A stretch of DNA of 64,000 nucleotides from Tetrastigma voinierianum (taxonomy: Eukaryota; Streptophyta; Magnoliopsida; Vitales; Vitaceae). This document shows positions 11,960-23,900 of this stretch, one piece after another. Position numbers and translations under genes: made by a program. The stretch spans positions 124,001-188,000 of the forward strand of contig JAEQBH010005394.1 of the NCBI GenBank assembly GCA_016808115.1, read 5' to 3'. How positions within the stretch are numbered: position 1 is the stretch's first letter; the number at the start of each line of letters is the position of its first letter. The notes under the pieces are model-generated. The model was not told the origin of the DNA and ran no database searches. It saw only the letters and a program-made list of their open reading frames with translations.

Positions 11960-13318
11960 GCCGCATTACGACAAAGAAAATAAACATTGTACCGAACAAC
12001 GACCATACCGCATTAAGACAATGTATTAAGTAATAACAGTGTGATAATCATACATGTACTAAATCTGAAAAAACATATAAAACCTTGATTTGTGTGAAAG
12101 ACAACACATTAAAGGAAAAAAAGAGATAAAAATATGTAGATGGGTGATTTTAGGTAAGAATAATGAAAAATCATACTTTATTTGCTTAAATAAATGAGGT
12201 TAAAGGCGTCTTGTGATAGATAGCTAAATACGAATCTTCAAGTGAAAAAAACCCATTTCTGCTTGATGGAGGAGAGGCGATAATGGGGCAAAGTATTGTT
12301 ACCGTAGATAGTTTTACAACGATATTTGCCCAAATATTCCCAAGCTGACCATTATTGCTTGATAAGTGTTTGAATGATGAAATTTATTTATGACTGTGAC
12401 AAAATTTATAGTGTATGGAGTGATATAAATGAATGAAAGGGTATGATGTAATTATTAAGGAAGAAAAATGGTAAAATTGGAATAGATTTAGAATAGATAA
12501 AGCTTTGAATCTTCCCTTGGCTTGGAGATTTTATAGTTAAAGCTTTATTAAATGCAAAAGTGACTTTAGGAGGCAAAAAATATAGAGCTTTAGATCTTTG
12601 ATTTTAGATAATTCTTAAAAGATGCTCTAATAGAGAGAAAAATGAGAGAAAAAGAAGGCTAGGATTTCAAAAAATATAGGGTTGCAGGCCAAACATTAAA
12701 AATTAAAATAATAATAATTAACAATTTTACAAAATTGATATTTTATAAAATAAAGTATTATTTGAAATACTTATATTTTATTCTCACATTCTTAAAAGAT
12801 TATATAAAATAAATTATTTTAGTTATATTTATATATATATTTATTTTATTTTTAAATTATTTTCTATAGTCATTAAAAATTATTTTTTATTTATATATCA
12901 GTTTATTTTTTATTAAAAATAATTATTTAATAAATATTATTTTTCTAAACAATTAACATACTTGTTTTTTATAATAGAAAAGCTAATAGTATTAACAGTA
13001 GAATATACTATACATTCATTGAACAAATTTGAAAAAAAAAGGGTCAAAAACCCAATCATTAATGGATCGCGAACCTATTTGGGCCGGGTCAATGGCCCTA
13101 ATTATATTCGGACCATCATTTCCTCACCCTAGACCCTAAAAAAGCCCCGTATTCCCAGCTGTAGCGAAATTGATGTCTTGCTGTCCAGTTTAGGGAGCTC
13201 GAGCCCATTCTGATACTGAAGCCCAAAAGAGGCCCAAATTCTCAGGCCCAATGGGCTATTTGCAGATGTCTCTCTCGTCGTCTCCAATTGATCGGGTCAT
13301 TTTCCGTACTTCACAGCA
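11960..13318. other. Intergenic sequence upstream of the PPR gene
   Basis: AT-rich spacer without coding similarity up to about 13060. From 13076 to 13262 it carries repeated GGCC-containing motifs (GGGCCGGG, AGGCCCAAA, AGGCCCAATGGGCT), resembling plant site II promoter elements. These probably belong to the promoter of the PPR gene or of the stray DRG exon that follows. Confidence 0.5.
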
Positions 13319-13450
13319 ATGGCGACCGAGATGCAGAAAAGCAAGCACATCGAAGGAGGATTTATTCTTCTCGACTATCTCAAACCATTTGTCCAAATTC
13401 CTCTCTCTTTTTTGGTTACTGGGAAAATAGGAGAATGTAAAAATCCCAGG
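13319..13450 (+). pseudogene. Stray copy of DRG GTPase exon 1 and start of intron 1
   Basis: The sequence beginning ATGGCGACCGAGATGCAG at 13320 matches the true DRG exon 1 at 17982 (ATGGCGACCGTGATGCAG). Similarity continues with substitutions through the rest of the exon and into the intron (TTCTTCTCGAC against TTCTTCTTGAC, TCAAACC, then GAATG). The encoded start is MATEMQKSKHIEGG instead of [14 protein letters not shown]. The splice donor GT is changed to GA, so it could not splice like the original. It lies about 270 bp before the PPR start. It could be transcribed as PPR 5' leader. Evidence is similarity by eye only. Confidence 0.6.
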
Positions 13451-13589
13451 CTTTGATGAAATAAATGGAGAGCTAAATCTCCTTGTTCATCAAGCAGAAA
13501 AACTTTAAAGAAAAAAAGATCATTTTTTCTGAGGCGAAACCCACTCTTGTCTTGTAGAACTCCATATGAACGTCAGAAAGAGGATTTAA

Positions 13590-16151
13590 ATGGTGCATCC
13601 TCAGATGAGAAACCACATTTGGGTAAAACTTCACCTGAAATCCTGTTACAGAAACACCAAGAAACAAGCGTTCAACTTCTCGACCTCAGTATCACCTCAA
13701 TTTCCTCCCCAGAACCCGCCTCTCCAAATTCCCAATCTCCGCTTCAAAAGGCGCGAATTCGCCGATCTCTTGCAATTATCTATTTCAAAGAATCCCAGAC
13801 TCCAGTCCAAGATAATTCATGGTCAAATCATTGTGTCAGGCCTTCAATTAGATACTTTTCTTGCCAACGTTCTCTTGAACGTTTACTCGAAATGTGATTG
13901 TGTGGACAGTGCCCGTGTACTGTTTGATAAAATGCCGCATAAGAATTTAATTACATGGTCTTCTATGGTTTCTATGTACTCCCAACATGGTTATAGTGAT
14001 GAAGCATTGATGGTTTTTGTGGATTTGCAACGAACATCCGGTGAGAATCCGAATGAGTTTGTCTTGGCTAGTGTTCTTCGGGCTTGCTCACAATTGGGTG
14101 TTATTGAAAAAGGTGCCCAATTGCACGGCTTTGTTGTTAAGAGTGGGTTTGATCAGGATGTTTATGTGGGTACATCTTTAATTGATTTTTATTCAAAAAA
14201 TGGGGATATAGATGAAGCTAGATTGGTTTTTGATCAACTATTGGAGAAAACTGCAGTGACTTGGACTACAATTATAGCAGGGTATACGAAATGCGGGAGG
14301 AGTGAAGTTTCACTAAATTTGTTTGCCCAAATGAGGGAAACCGATGTTGTTCCAGATAGGTATGTGGTCTCAAGCGTTTTGAGTGCATGTTCGATGCTTG
14401 AGTTTCTTGAAGGGGGCAAGCAAATTCATGCATATGTGTTGAGAAGGGGAATAGAAAGGGATATTTCAGTGGTTAATGTGCTTATAGATTTCTATACAAA
14501 GTGTAATAGAGTGAAAGCTGGATGGATGCTATTTGATCGGATGGCAGTGAAGAATATTATTTCATGGACCACTGCGGTTTCTGGCTATGCAAAATTCATT
14601 TGATTGGGAGGCCATGAAGTTGTTTGGAGAAATGAATGGATTAAGTTGGAAGCTGGATGGGTTCGCTTGTACCAGCGTTCTCACTTCATGTGGTTCACTT
14701 GAGGCTTTAGAACAGGGGAGACAAGTGCATGCTTACACCATCAAGGCCAATTTCGAGTCTGATGAGTTCGTGAAAAATGGTTTGATTGATATGTATGCAA
14801 AATCCAATTCCCTGGATGATGCGAGAAAAGTCTTTGATGTTATGGCTGAGCAGAATGTGATATCTTACAATGCTATGATTGAAGGATACTCGAGTCAGGA
14901 AAAGTTGTCTGAAGCTTTGGAACTTTTCCATGAAATGAGAGTCAGGTTATTTCCACCAAGCCTCTTGACATTTGTTAGTCTTCTCGGTGTATCAGCTTCA
15001 CTATTTGCTTTGGAACTTAGCAAGCAAATTCATGGCCTAATCATAAAGTTTGGTGTCTCTTTGAACATATTTGCTGGCAGTTCACTAGTAGATGTTTATT
15101 CCAAGTGTTCTTATGTTAGAGATGCAAGACTTGTGTTTGAGGAGATGAATGAGAAGGATATCGTTGTATGGAATGCAATGTTTTTTGGATACACCCAACA
15201 GTTGGAAAATGAGGAAGCCCTAAAACTCTACTCATCCTTACAATTTTCGAGAGAAAAACCGAACGAGTTCACTTTTGCTGCCCTCATCACAGCAGCTAGT
15301 AACCTAGCAAGTCTTCCACATGGTCAACAGTTTCATAACCAGCTAGTAAAGATGGGTCTAGACTTTTGCCCATTTGTGACAAATTCCCTTGTGGATATGT
15401 ATGCCAAGTGTGGAAGCATTGAAGAAGCTCGCAAAACTTTCAATTCCTCTATTGAGAGAGACGTTGTGTGTTGGAATTCCATGATCTCAACTTATGCACA
15501 GCACGGAGAAGCTGAAGAAGCTCTAAGGATGTTCAAGAGAAATGATCAAGAGGAATCCAGCCCAACTACGTCACGACAGCACCCAAATTAACTCTCAGCA
15601 TGTAGCCATGCAGGAGTTTGTAGAGGGATGGCCTCAATCACTTCAGCTCAATGTGAGTTGGAATTGAGCGAGGGACAGGAGCATTATCTTGTGTGGTTTC
15701 TCTCTCTTGGGCGATCAGGTAAACTGTTTGAAGCAAAGGAGTTTTATTGAAAATGTAATGGAGCCTGCAGCAGTGAGTGTGGAGGGAGTTTGCTTAGTGC
15801 ATGTAGAATTGCTGGTAACATGGAACTGGGAAAATATGCAGCTGAGATGGCGATTTCAACAGATCCAAGTGATAGCGGATCGTATATTTTGCTGTCAAAT
15901 ATTTTCGCGTCTAAAGGGATGTGGGCCCCGAATGCAAGATGGTGAGGGAAGGAATGGACTCTAGCGGGGTGTGGTGAAAGAGCCTGGAGCGTGGTTGGAT
16001 TGAAGTGAATAACAAGGTTAATGCATTTATCGCAAGAGACACAGCTCATCCTGAAGCTGATATGATCGGTTCGGTTTTGGACATATTGATTCAACATATC
16101 AAAGGGGCTGGTTATGTTCCTGATGCTACTTCCCTTTTGATGAATGATTGA
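13590..16151 (+). CDS. E-class pentatricopeptide repeat protein, At4g39530-like (frameshifted as read)
   Basis: An intronless gene for an organelle-targeted PPR protein of the PLS/E class. Such proteins bind specific organellar RNAs for editing or processing. The order of repeats and the phrases HGQIIVSGLQLDTFL, VKSGFDQDVYVGTSLIDFYS and CSMLEFLEGGKQIHAY match my recollection of Arabidopsis At4g39530 closely. The first 30-50 residues are basic and serine-rich, as for an organelle presequence; the start at 13590 could equally be the next ATG at 13605. As sequenced, the frame breaks near 14591 (two bases, AT, lost in TATATG), and the protein resumes in another frame at 14587-15591. From about 15540 to 15990 there are many one- and two-base indels across the last repeats and E region. 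The end (…GYVPDATSLLMND, stop at 16149) is legible. The span corresponds to about 853 residues, normal for this family. Confidence 0.85.
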
Positions 16152-16488
16152 GGAGAAACCTTTCGGACACGTAATAGTCTGATTCTTCAACGAAGGTTTG
16201 AGTATGCAGGTAATCTTTCCATCTTGGACTCGCAGAGATTTACCATTTTTCCAAATGGTAAATCTCTGCAAGAGACACAGCTCATCCTGAAGCTGTTGTG
16301 ATCGGTTCAGTTTTGAACATATTGATTCAACATATCAAAGGGGCTGATTCTGTTTCTGATTCTACTTCCCTTTTGATGAATGATTGAGGAGAAACTTAAG
16401 GGGCAGGTCAGAGTCTGATTCTTGAATGAAGATTTGAGTATGCAGGTTATCTGTCCATCTTGGACTTGCAGAGATTTACCATTTGGAA
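16032..16488 (+). repeat. Tandem duplication of the PPR gene 3' end
   Basis: Copy 1 (16032-16267) holds the last codons, the stop and part of the 3' flank. Copy 2 (16268-16488) repeats it with a period of 236 bp. Copy 2 again encodes the C-terminal residues in an open frame (ARDTAHPEA … TSLLMND, stop) with about ten substitutions. Only copy 1 is joined to the gene. The duplication is outside the functional coding region. Confidence 0.85.
16232..16269. repeat. Perfect 17-bp hairpin at the duplication junction
   Basis: GCAGAGATTTACCATTT at 16232-16248 is followed by the loop TTCC and its exact reverse complement at 16253-16269. It sits exactly where copy 1 of the 236-bp tandem duplication meets copy 2. 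The second copy ends in only one arm. Confidence 0.9.
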
Positions 16489-16983
16489 ACATTCTTGTTT
16501 TGAGTTTCTATGGACTATATTTCTTGAACGGCATACTCGAATAGCTGCATTTGAACCATCAAGGCTGTGAAGCTGGTTATGACGTTCGAGAAACAGGAGA
16601 GACATCATGTTGAGAAACAAGGCTTCAAATGTTTGAGGATGATTTGATCTTTCTTGTTGATTGTTATTAGATTGTTCAGTGTTGGTTAAAGAACTCGAGT
16701 TTCTCTGAGAATTTTGGATTCATTCCAATGCATCTGAGGAGTCAGGATTGAAGGAAACCGATCTGGGGACATGCCTTACCAAGAAGACAATGGAGATGAA
16801 ATTGTGTGGAATATTTGTCTTGTGGATTCTCAAGAGAGGGGTTAAGGGTCCAAGGGAGAAACCACTTGGCCTTTGACCTTTTTGTTATCTCCTTCTGTAG
16901 CCTACTTATTATATTTATTTTGTGAATCACACCAAAGTACTCATGTATTCTTTTGGACATCAATTGGAATCATAATTATTATT
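16489..16983. other. 3' flank of the PPR gene
   Basis: No protein similarity seen. This is presumably the 3' untranslated and flanking region of the PPR gene. Confidence 0.4.
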
Positions 16984-17345
16984 AGGGGTGTAAATGAGTG
17001 AAGCTGCTCGATCGATCTCAACTAGTAGGATATTTAGTTTGACGATTGTCAGTCGAGGTCGGGCCTCAAGTAGACTTTGTTGAGTTAAGTTAGAAGTATC
17101 CCGTCTATTTCGAGCTTCTTTCGCGAATTTAATGACTTTCTTATTTTATTAATCGAGTCGAACTTAAGTCGAGTTCGAGTATAATTATTTATCGATTTTT
17201 TAATTGATTCAAGCTTTGTCGAGTTTGAGTAGCTCGATTATTTTTTGAGTTGAGTTTCGCACATCTGGAAAAAAAAGTTGGCTCGAGTTCTAGTAGAGTT
17301 CGATTTTAGGAGTTTTTAATCGAGTCAGGTCGATTTTTGACGGCC
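16984..17345. repeat. TCGAG-rich dispersed repeat
   Basis: It begins AGGGGTGTAAATGAG and contains many TCGAG/CTCGA/GTCGAA motifs up to about 17340. Sequences with this start and this simple motif are common dispersed repeats in eudicot genomes, by my recollection. No terminal repeats or coding capacity are visible. Confidence 0.5.
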
Positions 17346-17752
17346 AAACAATAAATATCTTGGCAACGAGATGGCCATTAAAATCTGAACGAATGAAAAC
17401 ATAGATCTTGTAGAATTGCCACTTTATTGAGGAAGGAAATGATGGAAATGTGTAGAATGGTGATTTCGATTAAGAATAACAAAAAATCACTTTAATGCAC
17501 CATATATAATTGAATTTAAAAAAATTATGTTAAAATTATTTCTTTTGTATTTCAATGAGTTAAAATAAATAAAACGAATTTAAAATAAAAATAAAAAATA
17601 AATCATTATTATAATTTTCAGTTTTATTTTTCTTCTTTTCATTTTATTTTCTTTGCATTTTCTCTCTAATTTTACTTTAACCAAACATGGATCATGAAAT
17701 CATACACATTGTCCAGTCTCACCCACTGTAGCCCAAGTCAGGTAGGCAACAG

Positions 17753-17822
17753 TAGGCCCAGTTGTGAATCATTGATGGGCCTGAGTTCAAAAAAAAGCCC
17801 AGCCCCTTCAGGCCCATTAAGC
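17753..17822 (+). promoter_or_regulatory. Site II cluster upstream of the DRG gene
   Basis: Within 70 bases there are TAGGCCCAG, ATGGGCCTGA, AAGCCCAGC and AGGCCCATTAAG. GGCCCA/TGGGCY (site II) motifs are typical of promoters of plant ribosomal-protein and growth genes bound by TCP factors. They lie 160-230 bp before the DRG start codon, a usual position. The role here is inferred from motif and position only. Confidence 0.6.
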
Positions 17823-17981
17823 TACTGCCTCGATCGCTGTCCCAGTTGTCGCAGAGACTGGTTATAACTTTTTATAGTATCTCCACCGCCATTGTCACTC
17901 TCATCTTCCTCTGCTCTCGAACTTACCAATTCAGCGTGGGCGCACTTGCTAAGACCCTTACCTTTGCTCTGTGCTTCAACC

Positions 17982-20900
17982 ATGGCGACCGTGATGCAGA
18001 AAATCAAAGATATTGAAGACGAGGTATTGTTCTTCTTGACAATTTCAAACCCTAGCTCCATTTTGCACTATTGGCTGGTTAGTGAGAGAATGAGATAACG
18101 CAAAATCCGAAGTTCTCGTGATTCCGGTTATTATTAATCCTAATGTTCTCCTTGCTGCTTTTTTGTGAGCAATAAATGGAAAACAGTGAGTTGATTAGGA
18201 ACGAATTTTATCAGTGGAAGGCTAATATTTTTTTTATGCAATTATCAATTCGATCGAGTCTTGTTTTTATATTGGAATTATTGGTACAATAATTGCATTT
18301 TTATTAATTCAGTAATTATGATTCCTTGAACTCGCGTGAAACTTTGTTTCAAGAAGCTTGTTGGTGCTACTATCGGCACATATTTGTGAACCATGATCCG
18401 GATGTCATTGATTTTTATTTTATGTGTTCGTATATAAGACTACCTCGAATGTACTTTTTAACTCATGGATTGGATTTACGTTTATGATATCTTTTTCTAT
18501 TAGGTATTAAGTTAATTTTTTGGAAGGATTTGGGATTGGGGACTAAGATTTTAATCACCAGCTCATTTATAAGAAATTAAATGATGTAAGAGTTATTGGC
18601 TCCATAGTAATTGTTTGGGGTTAGTTTTTTTTGATAAATAATTAATTTGGATTAGTTGCAGGCACTTTATAACACTTTGGTGATTTTTGCAGATGGCACA
18701 GAACACAGAAGAATAAAGCTGGCTCCATCATCTGGGCTTGTTAAAGGTACACGTCCTTCTGTTTCTTAGCATTTGTTAATGAAATGTATTGTTAGTATAA
18801 TGTGTATGGTATATCTCTGATTCAAAGTCCACTACTAAAGGGATGTAGCTTCTTTGTAGAGGAGTGGGAAGGGAGTTTTACCTTTAAGTTTTTATTTAGG
18901 GACTTGCATACTCTTGTTGTGGAAACTTGCATTGATGTTGTAGCCATATCATGTGATGGATTCTTGTGGATGTTGACCTAATATTTTAAAGGGGAAAACA
19001 CTGCCACTGCCATTGATGATATGCATCTAGGTCAAAGAGTTAGAACAAGTGTGGTGCTAGATGGGTTGGAGAATAATATATTTTCAGGGAAAAAGACCCT
19101 TATGGGTTTTTCTTAAAAACTAAATAAAACTAATCAAATTTATTATTGTCTAGTTTATATATATCATATCTATAGACTAGATATATGCATACTGGTGAAG
19201 TGTTGAAAAATATTGTTTTGTATGAGTATGACCTTTTCTATTGCGTGGAACAATTTTTTAATGTTCATTTTGAAATGCATGCTAGAGAAACTGAAAAGGT
19301 TGGGTGCAATTCATTTTTTTAAAATTTCTTGATATTCTTTTTAAATTATTGATTTTCCTATGAAAAATAATCTGAATGTTATTTCTTGTCTCCTGCCAGG
19401 CTAAACTTACCAGAAAACTACGAGAACTCCTAGCCCACCACTGCATCAAAGGTGCTGGTGTGCTGGTGAAGGTTTTGATGTTACTAAAAGTGGAGATTCA
19501 AGAGTTGGTCTAGTTGGTTTCCCTTCAGTTGGGAAGTCCACGCTTCTAAATAAATTAACAGGCACTTTTTCTGAGGTTTGAAAATTTTCCATTGTGATTT
19601 ATCTATCTTAAGAAATTTTCAAGTTGTCTGATATTTTTAATGTCTTGCAGGTGGCTTCATATGAATTTACTACCTTAACTTGCATTCCTGGTGTGATAAC
19701 CTATCGAGGGGCAAAAATTCAGGTAGTATTCCTTCAAATATGTTCTGTTGTACTTGGCTTATGTCCCCTTTGGCTTTCAGTTGGCTGGCCTTATTTATTC
19801 TTTAAAAAGAAAATGTCCTCTTGCGGTTGTTCTGGAGGTTCTCTACTCTACTTTGATGTTGGAATTTACCTAAAAGGAATTTTTGATGTAATATCAATGC
19901 GGTCTTAGAAACAATATGGAAGTGATTGTTGAATTATGTTGGTGATCTAATTATTGCTGTTGATAAAGTGAACAGGAGCAAAATAACCTTACATTGTGAC
20001 TCTGAGTAGCACTTGCAACTTTTTGTATTTAAGAGAACGTATTGTTCAAGAATGACTTATTGGATCAATTAGGGAACAATGATTGTAAATTTTTACTTGA
20101 AGATAGTAAATGTATCAAAGAAAATTATGTAATTACATTTCTTCCATCTGTTTTGTGCATGTTTATTTCACAGTGCTTCAAATTTTATGTTATGAGACAA
20201 TAAATAGACTGATAAAGAATTACCAGTTTGCTGCACAAGGCATGACCATATATATCGTGGTCTTCAAATTTTTATGAACCAGTAGAGGTTACCTATGCAT
20301 ATGCATTTGATTTACAGCCTTCAGTAATTACATTAATCAAACTGACTGATAGATTATTATTTTTTTATTAGGGAATGAAAAGGCAGTATCGTGTTTTGTT
20401 TTTCATGCTTCTTTTCTGGCATAGTGGGTAAAGTGATATGCTGTTTGTTTAGCATCCTTAACACTTTCTTCTTCTGTATTTCTATCATACTGAGCATTTT
20501 GTTTGGAAAGTCCTCCCCTTGGGTTATTTTTTTTATTAATCAACTTGGATTTATTTACTTTCTTCAAGGTATTTCTTGGCAAATGTTATCTATGTGCTTG
20601 TGGTCACATGAGCCCTGGTGCTCAATGCTTGATTTTACTTATATTGATAGGTTTTCTTTCTTTCTTTCTTTTTTTAAATCGACTTTCTTTGTGGTTGGCA
20701 GTTGTTGGATCTCCCTGGTATTATTGAGGGTGCTAAGGATGGAAAAGGTAGAGGAAGGCAGGTAAGACGAGCCTACTGTTGTCTCAGATAACTTGGTTTC
20801 CTGCTATCTCATGTGAGATTTATGCCACATGTACATAGTGAAAACCCTAGTTCATGTTACCCTCTGGTGGGTGCCACACACACACACATATATGCATGTA

Positions 20901-23900
20901 TGTAAGTATACTCAATGTTTAGTGTAAACTTTGTTGATTGGATAAGCTCTATGTAAGGAGAAGGAGTTGTTATGCATGTATGTAAGTATACTTGATGTTC
21001 TGGTAAACTTTGTCGATTGGATAAGCTCTATGTAAGGGGAAGGAGTTGTTCTTCTTGTTCTCAGTCTCTTGGCACCCTATTGTGTCTTATGTACTTAAGG
21101 TACACCTTTTTTTTAGATATTATGTTAATATACTTCTTTACTGGCCTATTAGAAATTTTTTTAAGGGTGATTATCAAAATATTCTTTATGGGTTTTAATG
21201 TCCCCCGCTTTTTTCTCCCTTTTCTTCCCCTGCTTTTGCTTCCACTATATTAATTTTGGGGCATCAATGCTGCTGAATGTGGTGCATACATGAGCTTCCC
21301 TATGTTGATTGGTCACTAGTTCTTTATTCGGACATTTTTAAAAAAAATTTCTGGACTCTTGATTTGTGGGATATGATTGCTTAAGATCTAGTATTCGTTG
21401 CATTATTCTGGGTTAAACCTTTGGTGAACAATCTATTTACTATGTAGAAATTGGAATATTGATAATAATGACTTAGTATTAATGTTTCTTGTTTGTATGC
21501 AATCTTCGTATGCTCATGCTTCTGGCTCAGTATATTAAAATGTCATGTCATCAATATCCAGGTTATCAGCACTGCTAGAACATGCAATTGCATTTTGATT
21601 GTTCTTGATGCAATCAAGCCAATTACTCACAAGCGTCTGATAGAGAAAGAGCTTGAGGGATTTGGCATAAGGTAAGTTGGTTATACTTGAAACTTGTGCC
21701 CTCTCTTTGCATTTCTGGTTCATTTTTTTTGGCAACAGGTATAGAATCCAGCTTCTAACCAAAAAATCTCCTTTTCCCCTTTATGGTTGTGTTTAAATAA
21801 GCGTGAGTAGTTTTTGGGGGCCAATCTATTAAAATGGTTCTAGTTTACTGTTTAAGAAAACTGAGTCATTTTTTGCCCATTTACTTCTTTCTTTCTTTCT
21901 GACTACTCTTAAATATATTATAATTCCATGAATCTAATTGTCTATCAGTTACCTATAGTCAATTCCCTGCCTATGAATAAATTTAGTGGTTTTTGCTTAG
22001 CTGATTCTGATCATTCAATTCTATGTGGTGCGCTGCTACTATGAAGAATTGGATTACATGGTACTCTAATCTAATTGCTGTGGCAGATAATAACGAGTGT
22101 TCTTTTATATGAGAATAATACTCAGGAATCTTTTAAAAAATGGAAATATCACCCGGCACTATCTTCATGACATTAAACCTTATCTATTTGTGGTTATAAA
22201 TTGTAAATAAATAAATAAATTGTAAATAAAAATTGTTCAACTCCATTGGAAAGTAATACTGTAATTAGTATGTGAATTTTGGTACAAATTCAGTTGGTTG
22301 TTAGAATAATTGCTGATGAAGGCATCCGATATCTCATCGAGGAAACCTTTTAGTTCTTGCATTTTATGTATGAGCCTATAGTTTTAGTGGAATTATTTGA
22401 TCACTTTATGAACACCAGTGGTTTTCCCGGGAATATAAATTTAATCACATCAGATTCTGAGATGTTCTGCAGCATGAAATGCATGACTGCTTTCTGTTCA
22501 TTGCTTATTAGGCAAACTGGAAGGTTTTAAATATTGTCTATCTGTTATCTGGTAGGATTTATTTAGATTATTTGGGTATTAAAATCACTTGTTGAAATTC
22601 AGCTGTGTGGTCATCTGCTTCGTAAAAGACTCAACTTGTGGATATCTTGTATTTTTACTTATTTATTTTGTTGTCTGGAACAGGTTAAACAAGGAACCAC
22701 CAAATCTCACCTTCCGGAGGAAAGATAAAGGTGGGATTAATTTCACATCTACAGTTACCAACACAAATCTGGATCTTGACACTGTGAAGGCAATATGTAG
22801 TGAATACAGAATTCACAATGCCGATGTTTCACTTAGATATGATGCAACTGCTGATGACCTCATAGATGTTATTGAGGGTAGCAGGGTATATATACCTTGC
22901 ATCTATGCTGTCAACAAGATTGATCAGATAACATAGGAGTGTAGGTTCTGAGATGGCTTCCTCACTACTGTCAGTCAGGTATAATTCAGCCTCTCTTTTT
23001 TTCCCTTCTTTTCCCATCAAGTTCCTTTTGCTTTCATTTGGGAAGTCTTGTTTTAAGAAATTGGAGAACAAAACAAATGTTGACCTGAAAGGTGAAATTT
23101 TGAGGAAAAGATCGTTACCTGTACTTATGTTTTTCCAAAAGAGGATGTGGCGCTGAGGGGGTGAACTAATGAATTTTTGACTAGTGGCCATTATGTATTT
23201 CTACTGACTCAGAATATGCTTTATGCATTTTCCTTGTCAACTTTTGAGTTTCCACTGAATTAGCGACTCAAGAAAAAAAACATTCAGTGTAGCCAAAGTT
23301 GATCAGGGCAAATGCTAGGAAGTATGGTCCCGGTGAGAGGGATATGGTCTTGGGTTCAAGTCTTCCTATTGATGATATCCTGAATTTACCCAATAATAGT
23401 TCTTGTAGGGTGTTCACAAAGAGTTGTAGGGGCTTTGATGTGAAATGTTCCTTAATTATTTAAAAAAAATGTAAAATAAAAAACAAAAATATATAATGTA
23501 ATGATAGAAACAATGATGGATTTTGTGAAATATATCTATCAAACAACTTGACTGTGAACTTGGAAGTTCACTACTGATGGAGGCATCAAAAAGGTGGATT
23601 GGTCTTATCAGAGAGGGGAAACAGGGGAGGAGTTGTGCAGAAGGAGGCCTCGTTGGGCTTTTGAAACACTTGCTGTTATAGAATAAAAATATCGGAGCTG
23701 TACCAAAAAATGTAGTGATTTATGAAATTCAGATTCTCTTGCCATATGTGGATTGGTTTTGGTGATTGGTAGAGTTTTTGTGACCACAATCACATGGCCT
23801 GGGTTGTATTGTTCTTTGGGAGGAACTTTATCCTTTTGGGGCTGTTATTGACAAAAATCTTCCTCCCACCACCCTCTCTACACTTGCAAATTTTGTGCCT

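Noticed and set aside
15744..16492. Minus-strand frames of 175 and 61 codons behind the PPR gene
   Set aside because: They are the reverse strand of the PPR 3' end and of its tandem copy.
20391..20765. 124-codon frame rich in phenylalanine
   Set aside because: Intron sequence running into DRG exon 5; T-rich translation.
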